Shown one piece after another: positions 41,337 through 49,186 of a DNA stretch of 64,000 nucleotides. Made by a program: the position numbers and the translations under genes. A model generated the notes under the pieces. It made no database searches. It was not told the origin of the DNA and saw only the letters and a list, made by a program, of their open reading frames with translations. Origin of the DNA: Pseudoduganella lutea. GTDB lineage: Bacteria; Pseudomonadota; Gammaproteobacteria; Burkholderiales; Burkholderiaceae_D. Each line of letters starts with the position of its first letter. Within the stretch, counting starts at the first letter, position 1. Location of the stretch: assembly GCF_004209755.1 (NCBI RefSeq), contig NZ_CP035913.1:6944001-7008000 (forward strand), given 5' to 3'.

Positions 41337-42983
41337 ATGAGCACGATGCGTACCCTGATGGCACTTTTGGGGGGATGTTGCGCGGCGATGCCCGCGCAGG
41401 CGGAAGCACCAGCGCAGCATGTAGTGGTGCGGCACATACCGGCGCAGCAATACCGGAACCCGATCCTGCATGCCGATTATTCCGACCCGGACGTCATCCG
41501 GGTCGGCGAGGATTATTATCTCGTCGCCTCCAGCTTCCACTTCTCACCAGGCTTGCCCGTGCTGCACTCGAAGGACCTGGTGCACTGGAAGATCGCCGGC
41601 CATGTGCTGCCAAGGCTGGACTTCCACCCTTCCTACGACATGGGGCAGCCGTACACGCTCACCGACAGCATCTCGAAACCGGTCGGCCCGGGCCTGCGCT
41701 ATGCCGGCGGCGTGTGGGCGCCGGCCATCCGCCATCGCAACGGCACCTTCTACGTGTACTGGGCCACGCCGGACGAAGGCATCTTCATGAGCACCGCCAC
41801 CTCCCCGGCCGGGCCATGGTCGCCACCGGTGACCGTGCTGGCCGGGGCCGGCTACGAAGACCCGTGTCCGTTCTGGGACGACGATGGGAAAGCATGGCTG
41901 GTGCATTCAAAGGTCGGCGCCGGCCCGATCATCCTGCACGCGATGACGCCGGACGGCACCAGGCTGCTCGACGCGGGCAAGACGATCATCGAGGACAAGG
42001 TCAACCTGCCGGTGCTCGAAGGCCCGAAAGTCACCAAGCGCGACGGCTGGTACTACATCTTCGCGCCGATTGGCGGCGTGGGTACCGGCCCGCAGGCCGT
42101 GCTGCGCTCACGCACGATCCAGGGGCCGTACGAACACCGCACCGTGCTCCATCCGGGCAATGGCCTGAAAGGTCCGCACCAGGGCGGCTATGTGGAAACG
42201 CCGAACGGCGAAGGCTGGTTCATCCACTTCAACAGTACCGGCGCGTTCGGCCGCATCGCGCACCTGCAACCCGTCACGTGGCAGGATGGCTGGCCGATGA
42301 TGGGGCACGGCGGCCTGCCGGCGCTGGAGCATGCCGTGCCGATCACCGCTGCCCGGTCGCCCGATTACCGCCTGCAGGACTCCGATGAATTCTCCGGTAC
42401 CACGCTCGGCCTGCAATGGTCGTGGAACCACAATCCCGACCCGGCGCGGTGGAGCCTTTCACAGCGTCCCGGCTTCCTGCGCATCGAGGCCAGCCGGGCC
42501 AGGTATCTGGTGGGCGCGCGCAATACGCTGACGCAGATCCTGCAGGGGCCCGCCGCCGAGATCACCACGCGCATCGAACTGGGCGGCCTTGCGGAAGGCC
42601 AGCGCGCCGGGCTCACGCTGTTCGGCGTGAAGGTGCCGTGGATCGGCGTCGCGCGCGAAGGCGGCATCAACTACGTCACCTATGCCAACGCGGGCGCCGA
42701 AACGCGCGGCCCGAGGATTACAGGCAACGCCATCGTGCTGCGCGCCAGCGTACGCGACGACCAGACCGTGCAGTTTGCCTGGGCGGTGCGCGAGGGCGAG
42801 GCGTTCACGGATCTCGGCCCGGTGACGGAGCTGGCAAAGTTCTCGTGGTGGAAAGGCAGCCGGCCATCGGTGTTCACGTACATCCGCTCCGAAACCGATG
42901 AGGCCAGGGTGGAACGGCCGCTCGACCAGATCGGGGGCAACCACCTCGACGTGGACTGGTTCAGGGTGCGGGTGTTGAGATAG
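41337..42983 (+). CDS. GH43-family glycosidase (beta-xylosidase/alpha-arabinofuranosidase type)
   Basis: This 548-residue secreted enzyme has a signal peptide ending near AQA. The five-bladed propeller catalytic domain shows NPILHADYSDPDVIRVGEDY with the general base Asp50, GYEDPCPFWDDDG with the middle Asp and NLPVLEGPKV with the likely general acid Glu. A C-terminal concanavalin-like beta-sandwich (DEFSGTTLGLQWSWNHNP onward) is typical of GH43 subfamilies acting on xylans or arabinoxylans. The upstream TTGACA at 41273 may be a -35. It is a single gene; with the feruloyl esterase it suggests growth on plant hemicellulose. Confidence 0.88.
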   Translation: MSTMRTLMALLGGCCAAMPAQAEAPAQHVVVRHIPAQQYRNPILHADYSDPDVIRVGEDYYLVASSFHFSPGLPVLHSKDLVHWKIAGHVLPRLDFHPSYDMGQPYTLTDSISKPVGPGLRYAGGVWAPAIRHRNGTFYVYWATPDEGIFMSTATSPAGPWSPPVTVLAGAGYEDPCPFWDDDGKAWLVHSKVGAGPIILHAMTPDGTRLLDAGKTIIEDKVNLPVLEGPKVTKRDGWYYIFAPIGGVGTGPQAVLRSRTIQGPYEHRTVLHPGNGLKGPHQGGYVETPNGEGWFIHFNSTGAFGRIAHLQPVTWQDGWPMMGHGGLPALEHAVPITAARSPDYRLQDSDEFSGTTLGLQWSWNHNPDPARWSLSQRPGFLRIEASRARYLVGARNTLTQILQGPAAEITTRIELGGLAEGQRAGLTLFGVKVPWIGVAREGGINYVTYANAGAETRGPRITGNAIVLRASVRDDQTVQFAWAVREGEAFTDLGPVTELAKFSWWKGSRPSVFTYIRSETDEARVERPLDQIGGNHLDVDWFRVRVLR

Positions 42984-43027
42984 AAAGCTGGCTGCTGTTT
43001 TTTCATACTGGAAAGTAGCATATATTG

Positions 43028-43048
43028 ATCCTTTCTCTTTGAAAGGAT
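43028..43048. promoter_or_regulatory. inverted repeat before the DoxX-TetR genes: TetR operator or Shine-Dalgarno hairpin
   Basis: ATCCTTTC and GAAAGGAT are perfect 8-bp inverted repeats with a 5-nt loop. The right arm contains the Shine-Dalgarno of the DoxX gene (start 43054). A TATATT at 43021-43026 could be the -10; then the repeat lies over the transcription start and fits a TetR operator. If transcription starts further upstream, the mRNA hairpin would hide the ribosome-binding site. Confidence 0.55.
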
Positions 43049-43053
43049 TCATA

Positions 43054-43422
43054 ATGAATGTGGTTCTTCGTGCGGTCTTGACGCTGCTGTTCTGGAGCGC
43101 CGGTATGTTCGGGCTGTTCAATTTCGACGCCGTGGCGACGGAAGTCCGCGAGCTCGGCTTGCCGCAGCCCGCATTGCTCGCCGGCGCGACGATCCTGCTG
43201 CAGTTGGGAGGCTCCCTGCTGGTCATCACGAATTTCAGGAAACTTGGCTGGATGGGGGCGTTCGCCCTGGCAGGCTTCACGCTGTTGACGATCCCGCTCG
43301 GCCATGCGTTCTGGACTTTCCCTGAGCCGCGCCGGACGGCCGAACTGCATATCGCGCTGGAGCACATCACCGTCATCGGTGGACTCTTGCTGGCTGCATA
43401 CCATTCGAGGCGCCATGACTGA
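43054..43422 (+). CDS. DoxX family membrane protein
   Basis: This 122-residue protein has four hydrophobic helices (LRAVLTLLFWSAGMFGLFNF; LLAGATILLQLGGSLLVI; MGAFALAGFTLLTIPLGHAF; ITVIGGLLLAAYH), the DoxX/SURF4 pattern. Function is unknown; members are linked to redox or thiol stress. GAAAGG 5-10 nt upstream supports the start. Its last 8 bases overlap the TetR gene, so the two are translated together. Confidence 0.82.
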   Translation: MNVVLRAVLTLLFWSAGMFGLFNFDAVATEVRELGLPQPALLAGATILLQLGGSLLVITNFRKLGWMGAFALAGFTLLTIPLGHAFWTFPEPRRTAELHIALEHITVIGGLLLAAYHSRRHD

Positions 43423-44044
43423 ACCCAGGCGCGGCCGCGGAAGGCCCAGGAAGCTGGAGGCTGCGGATGCCCTCCTGGACGCCGGGCGTGACCTGTTGCT
43501 CACCCACGGCATGCGCGTGACGGTGGACGCGATCGTGGCAAGGGCCGGCGTGGCGAAGACCACGTTCTATACGTACTTCGCCGACAAGGAAGCGTTCATC
43601 GAAGCCGTCATGCTGCGGGAATCCGCCCGGACCATCTCGGACCAGCAATTTCGCGATGCACTGGACGGCGAAGTGCGGGAGACGCTGGTGCGGTTCGGCA
43701 GCCAGTACCTGGCTTTCGCGAACGAAGTACGCTTGAGCGCCTGGGACCGGCTGATCGCATCGGCCAACGACATTTATCCCGAACTCGCACGTCGCCTGTA
43801 CGACGCCGGCCCCGGTCGCGGTTACAGGCTGCTCACCGACATCCTTCGCGAGGCCGACAGGAAAGGCGTCCTGCTGATACCGGATCCTGTTGCCGCCGCC
43901 GAGGAATTGACGGGGATCTGGTATGGAACCACCATTTTGCGCGTCAATCTGAAGGTCATGCCCCCAATGACGCCGGAGGAGATCCAGCGACGCGCGGTGC
44001 GGGGCGTCGAGGTGCTGTACCGCCTGTATGGTTCGGCGCAATAG
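43415..44044 (+). CDS. TetR-family regulator
   Basis: This 209-residue regulator has an N-terminal TetR helix-turn-helix (ALLDAGRDLLLTHGMRVTVD, IVARAGVAKTTFYTYFADKEAF) and a helical ligand-binding domain of the TetR_C type. A basic GRGRPRK stretch precedes the HTH. It overlaps the DoxX gene, and the inverted repeat at 43028 is its most likely operator. Ligand unknown. Confidence 0.85.
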   Translation: MTEPRRGRGRPRKLEAADALLDAGRDLLLTHGMRVTVDAIVARAGVAKTTFYTYFADKEAFIEAVMLRESARTISDQQFRDALDGEVRETLVRFGSQYLAFANEVRLSAWDRLIASANDIYPELARRLYDAGPGRGYRLLTDILREADRKGVLLIPDPVAAAEELTGIWYGTTILRVNLKVMPPMTPEEIQRRAVRGVEVLYRLYGSAQ

Positions 44045-44141
44045 CGTGACCGCACTGCCGCATGATCCGTAATCCGGTCACTCCGCCGGAGCGGCGTCGC
44101 GGAAGGCCGCTGCGGAAGCATTACCGCCGCGGCGCCGGCGC

Positions 44142-47100
44142 CTACAGGCGCACGTTCAGCGTGGCAAAGAACGTCCGCCCCAGCGCATCGTAGCTGGCCG
44201 ACACCGAATTGTTCGATGGCAGCTGGGTGGAGCCCAGCACCGGTGGATCGCGGTCGGTGGCGTTGCGGATGCCGGCCGTGACATTGACTGACTTGCTGAC
44301 GTCGTAGCCGGCCGTGAGGTCGAGATACGTGTACGACCCGATGCGCGGATTGGTCAGCGATTCATACGCGGGTGGCGTCACGCCCCGGCGCTGCGGGACC
44401 AGGTAGGCATCCGTCGTCACGCTGCCGCTGTAGCGCGCCCGCGCGGACAGCATCAGCTTCCCGCTGTTCATCGTCACGCGCGCCGTGCCCTTCCACTTCG
44501 ACACCGGCTGGCCGCACGTGCCGCCCCACGTGCCCACGCATTCGTTCGTCACGTCGGGAATGTCCTGGATCGGCGTAAACGTCAGCTCGTCGACATAGGT
44601 CCAGTTCGTGTCCAGGTTCCAGCGCGTGCCGGCGCCAAAGAGACCCCTGGCGGTGTTGAAACCGTAGTGCGCCGCCAGGTCCACGCCGCGGGTCTTGATG
44701 CCGCCGATGTTCGCGGCCGTCGTCATCACGTAGGTCGGCGCGGCGATCTGGCCGGTGACGGGATCGCGGTTGATCGCCCGGCAGTACACGCTGTCCACGT
44801 TCTGGATCGTCAGGTAGCACAGGTCCAGCACGGACTGGATGCCGCCGCCGCCCAGTGTGGAGATGGCGTTGTCGAGCGTGATCTTGTAGTAGTCGAGGCT
44901 CACCTGCAAACCGCGCACCGCCGTGGGGGCGAAGACGGCACCGATGGTGGTGGTATGCGACGTTTCCGCCGTCAGGTCTGGGTTGCCACCGAGGATCTGC
45001 GTGAGGAACTGGGTCGGCTGCACGGATGCATCGAACACGAGGCCGCCGGGCACGCCGGTGGCTTCGCAAAGCGCGCGCACGGCGGCGGTCTGCTGGCCCG
45101 CCGGGGCGCGGCTGGAGCACGGGTCGATCGCGGTCGGTCCGTTACGGCCCTGGCCGCCGAACAGTTCGCCCACGTTCGGCGCGCGGATCGATTTCTGTTT
45201 CTGCACGCGGAACGTCAGGCTGTCCACGGGTGCCCATTCCGTGCCGATCGAGTTCGTCCATACCTTGCCAACGGATTCCACATCGTAATCGGAACGGCGG
45301 AACGCGCCGCTCACGCTGAGGCTCTTCGCGAATGCACGGTCCTTCAGCAGCGGCACGCGCGCCTCGCCGAAGAACTCCTTCACGGTCGCCTCGCCCTCGG
45401 TCGGCCGCGCCGCGTTCCAGCCCGACACGTCGCCCGAGGCCAGGAAGGCATCCGGCGTGTACTTGCTGTACGAATGGCGCCGCTCGAAGCCCGCCGAGAA
45501 GTCCACCGGCCCGGAAGGCAGCTCGACGAGCTTGCCCGTCACATTGCCCGCCACGACCTGCTGTTCGGCGACGATGTCCGAGTTCGACGAAATCAGGATC
45601 GCGTCGCGCGCCGTGGGGCTCAGGTTCTGGCCGAAAGGATTGAGCACCGGCGCCGCGCCGTTCTGCGACAGCAGCGCATTCTGGAAGCGGCTCAGCGAGA
45701 TCGAGCCGGCCTGGTACTGCGATTCCGTGGTGCGCGCGTTCGTGTAGTACACGTCGTATTTCATGTCGCTCAGGTAATTCTCCGACACGCCCGGCAGCTC
45801 GCCCTTCAGCCCGATGGCGACGCGGACCACGGAATGGTCGGTCTCGGCAAAGCGCGTGCCCAGGTCGGACAGGCGGCGGTTCAGGTTGACGAGCGCCAGG
45901 CCGTCGCCCGCCACGGTGCTCAAGGTCTGCGACCCGTTCGTCGCGCGCAGCGTGCCGCTTTCACGCAGGTCGAGCTGGCGCAGGACTTCCTGCATCGGCC
46001 CGCCCAGGTAGGGATTGTTCGTGTTGACGAGGAAGTTGCCGCTGGCGCTCGTCGGCCCGATCTGCACCTGGGCGACGTTGCTGCTGTAATGCATCTCCAG
46101 GTAGCCAGTGGCGCGTTCGCTGAAATCATAGTGGGCAAACGCGTTGCCCATCCAGCGCTTCTGCGGCGTGACGACATACGACAGCGGGCCGATGTCGAAG
46201 GCATCGTCGGGTGCCACGTATGGCCGCACTGCCCTGCCGCTCGCATCGAAGATGGCGCCGAGGGTGCCCATGCCTTGCAGGCCGGCGGCCCGAAGCGCCG
46301 CATCGAGCGCCGGGTTCGATGCGGCCGAGCCGATCACCGGCAGGTTGCCGATGCGCCCGGTGGGCACGGTGGACGAACCGCTGTAGATGAGGCCCGGACG
46401 ACCGCCGGCGGACAGGCACGTCTGCCCTGCCGGTACCGGCAACGGTGTGCCGGGCCTGGTGGCCGACCACGAGGCGGGCGTCACGCAGCCGTCGCCCATG
46501 GAGGGCAGCGCGTAGCCGCCCAGCTCGGCGCGCGTCATGCCTTCGCGGTTCATGTAGTTCAGCGACAGCACGGCATTGCCCCGGTTGTTGGCGAAATTGC
46601 CGCCGACCGTGAGGTCGACGCTGTTCGTCGGCGTGCCGGTCGGCTGGTCGCGCGTGTGCTGGGCGTTGATTTCCACGCCTTCGAAATTGTCGCGCAGGAT
46701 GAAATTGACGACGCCGGAAATGGCGTCCGACCCATACACGGCCGACGAACCGCCCGTCACGGTTTCGATGCGCTGTACCAGCGCGGCGGGGATGGCATTG
46801 ATGTCGCTCGTGAAATCGGGGCCGGTGATCGCGAAGCGGCGGCCGTTTACCAGCACGAGGTTGCGCGTGGGCCCCAGGTTGCGCAGGTTCAGCGTGGCCG
46901 TGCCGGATGGCTGGCCGGCCTGCATGGTGTTCGCGGTGGGACTGCTCAACTGGTTGGCCGTGAACTGCGGCGTATCCGTGAGCAACGTTTCCAGGTTCTG
47001 CGTGCCGGTGACTTTCAGCTCCTGCGCATCGAGCACGGTGACGGGCGTGGGCGCGAGAAAGCCGCGATTGACCAGGCGGGTACCGGTGATGACGACCTTG

Positions 47101-47240
47101 GTTTCCTCGGCCGCGGGGGCTACCGCCTCCTGCGCCCCGGCGATGCCGGTCGTGAAAGTGGACCAGGTGGCGATGAGTGCCACCGAAATCGAACGCCGTT
47201 GCCGGACTTGTTTCCTCTTGCCGCGCTGCTGATGTGCCAT
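44142..47240 (-). CDS. TonB-dependent outer-membrane receptor
   Basis: This 1032-residue receptor has a signal peptide (ALIATWSTFTTGIAGAQ), a TonB-box-like segment (ETKVVITGTR), a plug domain (TPVTVLDAQELKVTGTQNLE, LNLRNLGPTRNLVLVNGRRF, SSAVYGSDAISGVVNFILRD) and a large beta-barrel ending in FFATLNVRL. The subgroup is that of carbohydrate or other nutrient receptors in Caulobacter- and Massilia-like bacteria rather than a clear siderophore receptor. No Fur-box-like site is seen upstream. The substrate cannot be inferred; there is no co-transcribed partner. Confidence 0.9.
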   Translation of the reverse strand: MAHQQRGKRKQVRQRRSISVALIATWSTFTTGIAGAQEAVAPAAEETKVVITGTRLVNRGFLAPTPVTVLDAQELKVTGTQNLETLLTDTPQFTANQLSSPTANTMQAGQPSGTATLNLRNLGPTRNLVLVNGRRFAITGPDFTSDINAIPAALVQRIETVTGGSSAVYGSDAISGVVNFILRDNFEGVEINAQHTRDQPTGTPTNSVDLTVGGNFANNRGNAVLSLNYMNREGMTRAELGGYALPSMGDGCVTPASWSATRPGTPLPVPAGQTCLSAGGRPGLIYSGSSTVPTGRIGNLPVIGSAASNPALDAALRAAGLQGMGTLGAIFDASGRAVRPYVAPDDAFDIGPLSYVVTPQKRWMGNAFAHYDFSERATGYLEMHYSSNVAQVQIGPTSASGNFLVNTNNPYLGGPMQEVLRQLDLRESGTLRATNGSQTLSTVAGDGLALVNLNRRLSDLGTRFAETDHSVVRVAIGLKGELPGVSENYLSDMKYDVYYTNARTTESQYQAGSISLSRFQNALLSQNGAAPVLNPFGQNLSPTARDAILISSNSDIVAEQQVVAGNVTGKLVELPSGPVDFSAGFERRHSYSKYTPDAFLASGDVSGWNAARPTEGEATVKEFFGEARVPLLKDRAFAKSLSVSGAFRRSDYDVESVGKVWTNSIGTEWAPVDSLTFRVQKQKSIRAPNVGELFGGQGRNGPTAIDPCSSRAPAGQQTAAVRALCEATGVPGGLVFDASVQPTQFLTQILGGNPDLTAETSHTTTIGAVFAPTAVRGLQVSLDYYKITLDNAISTLGGGGIQSVLDLCYLTIQNVDSVYCRAINRDPVTGQIAAPTYVMTTAANIGGIKTRGVDLAAHYGFNTARGLFGAGTRWNLDTNWTYVDELTFTPIQDIPDVTNECVGTWGGTCGQPVSKWKGTARVTMNSGKLMLSARARYSGSVTTDAYLVPQRRGVTPPAYESLTNPRIGSYTYLDLTAGYDVSKSVNVTAGIRNATDRDPPVLGSTQLPSNNSVSASYDALGRTFFATLNVRL

Positions 47241-47743
47241 CCTGTCGCCCCCAGATCGAAAATGAAAGTTTCGCCATCCGATATCCCGGCAGTTCCTGGA
47301 AAGTGCCTTGCTGCCGTGAACGTAACTGATGGTATGAACCTTCGTTCGAAGGCGTCAATGCGCGAACTGCTCAAGGAAATGACCAATGTTGGCGCAGTCA
47401 CGAAACTGCGCCGACCGGCCGGATGCGTTCCGAATCCGGTCTTGCCGATCACACGTAATGATTGCCAGGCCGGGTGATCTGAGCGAATGCCGGTACCGTA
47501 CGCAGGATGTTGACCAGCCGGTCGGGCGATCGATCGTGGCAGTGGCGCGGACGCGACAGGCGATCTCGGGGCATCAGGGCGCGCCCCGCCCGCCTGCGGG
47601 GTTACTCGTGTGGGCCAGCACCAGCCAAAACGCGTACGGATCGCGGCGATCGGTCAATAGCCGTGCCCTGAGGCGGTGCAGCGGCCGAAGCATCGCTCGC
47701 GCGAGTCACCTCAGCCTGTAGAATATTGCCTTTTTCGCATTCC
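47241..47743. other. divergent intergenic region
   Basis: About 500 bp with no convincing gene. A TAGAAT at 47719-47724 could be a -10 for the gene at 47744, and CTCGCGCGAG (47696-47705) is a 10-bp palindrome near the matching -35 position. The promoter of the TonB receptor must lie here too but I cannot place it. Confidence 0.4.
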
Positions 47744-49162
47744 ATGACCGTACATCCCTTCGCTGACCTCGAACAGGCTGGCATTATCGACGCGGCCCAG
47801 CACATGCAGGCGCTGGCACATCCGCAGTACCGCTTGCTGCCTACCACGGCCAGCGCAACCGAACAGGTCAGCTGGCTGGTCGAGCACGACATCATCGACG
47901 ACGAGGACCTGGAACGTGCCAGGGCCCATATCGTTGCAACGCAAACCGGGGAGGACCAGTCGCGTTATACCGCCGCGATCGACGCCGGCCTCGCGATGTT
48001 TGTCGACGACCTGAAGGAACTGAACAGCCCCGGCTTCGACGTGCTGGTGGAGGAAGGCTTGATCACGCCCGGGGAGCGCGAAGCTGCGATGGCGCACCTT
48101 GGACAGCACGCGCTGCTGGCCATGTCCCCGGCAGGCCTGGTGTTGTGGATGAGGGCCGAGGGCATCATCGACAATGCCCGGCTGGCCGCCATCGGAAAGA
48201 CGCCCGGCGGCGGCAGCGTGCGCGGCGCGGCCATTCTTGCCGAGCTGGACGAATTGACAGCGGCCGGCTCGATGATCGTTGTCGACACCACTGCGCCGCG
48301 ACCGTCATCGTCGCTGCCATGGCTGTTCGGTACGCTCGCGGTGTGCGGGATGGCGGCCGGGCTGGTGGGCTGGCTGGTGCTGCGCGAGCCGGCGCCGCCC
48401 GCAGCGCCGCCGAAGCTCGCTGCTCGCGCAGTAGCGCCGGAATGCACCGACAAGGATCTGGCGGCCAGACTGAATGCACGCCTGGTATCGAACTACCTGC
48501 TTGAACTGGGCGCCGCGCCCGCCGGGGTGAGGCCCGACCGCGCCACGCTCGAGGATATCCGGGAGGTCGGATACGAACGCGCGCGCGATGTGCGCGCATG
48601 CGCAGGCAAGCTGCGCTCCAGCTACGGGGAACAGGACTACGCCTTTACGCTGGAACCCGACGGCGAGAATGACTACATGAGTATCCCGGTGCACCCTGTG
48701 CTGCTGCATGAGCGCTATCGGCAGGACGTAGCCGACCGTGGCAGCCCGTTGGGACGAACGGCGCTGGACGAGGCATTCCGCGCCGGCATCGAACGCTGGC
48801 GTGAAAGCGGTGGCGGCGGAATGGCCTGGAGCGTGCGGCCGTCCCGTGACAAGCCGCAGCCCCCGAATCCAGATGTAAAAGCGCGTCGCACCTGGGAGCG
48901 CAGTCGCACCATCGCGGAGATCGAACCGCTCGCGCCCTGCGTGGCGCTCAAGCCGGGCAAGACCTATCGCTGCACGTTGATGATCGAACGCCACAACGGC
49001 ATGGGCTTCGCCTCCGACGATGGCCCCACCCGCATCATGCAGGGCGAATTCACGTTCGAGCGCGCAGGCGAGGACCAACCATGGCAGACGACGGCCAAGT
49101 TTCCCTCGGAGTATGGCGATGCCGTGCTTGCGGGAATGCAGGCCGAACAGGCCGGCAACTGA
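47744..49162 (+). CDS. unrecognised single-pass membrane protein with N-terminal helical repeats
   Basis: I do not recognise this 472-residue protein. Its first 150 residues contain four similar units around G-I-I/L-I-x5-A (EQAGIIDAAQH near 11, VEHDIIDDEDLERARAHI near 46, VEEGLITPGEREAAMAHL near 102, MRAEGIIDNARLAAIG near 136). A transmembrane helix (about 191-213) follows, then a Pro/Ala-rich hinge and a 250-residue domain with Cys pairs (about 233, 286, and two near 400-410). The N-terminus is probably cytoplasmic and the C-terminal domain periplasmic. It is a single gene, convergent with comEC. Confidence 0.7.
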   Translation: MTVHPFADLEQAGIIDAAQHMQALAHPQYRLLPTTASATEQVSWLVEHDIIDDEDLERARAHIVATQTGEDQSRYTAAIDAGLAMFVDDLKELNSPGFDVLVEEGLITPGEREAAMAHLGQHALLAMSPAGLVLWMRAEGIIDNARLAAIGKTPGGGSVRGAAILAELDELTAAGSMIVVDTTAPRPSSSLPWLFGTLAVCGMAAGLVGWLVLREPAPPAAPPKLAARAVAPECTDKDLAARLNARLVSNYLLELGAAPAGVRPDRATLEDIREVGYERARDVRACAGKLRSSYGEQDYAFTLEPDGENDYMSIPVHPVLLHERYRQDVADRGSPLGRTALDEAFRAGIERWRESGGGGMAWSVRPSRDKPQPPNPDVKARRTWERSRTIAEIEPLAPCVALKPGKTYRCTLMIERHNGMGFASDDGPTRIMQGEFTFERAGEDQPWQTTAKFPSEYGDAVLAGMQAEQAGN

Positions 49163-49186
49163 CTGCTGCACGGAACAGTTACGCCG

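Noticed and set aside
44667..47477. A 936-codon open frame opposite the TonB receptor.
   Set aside because: Same antisense artefact; no domain-like sequence, no ribosome-binding site, and the receptor on the other strand is unambiguous.
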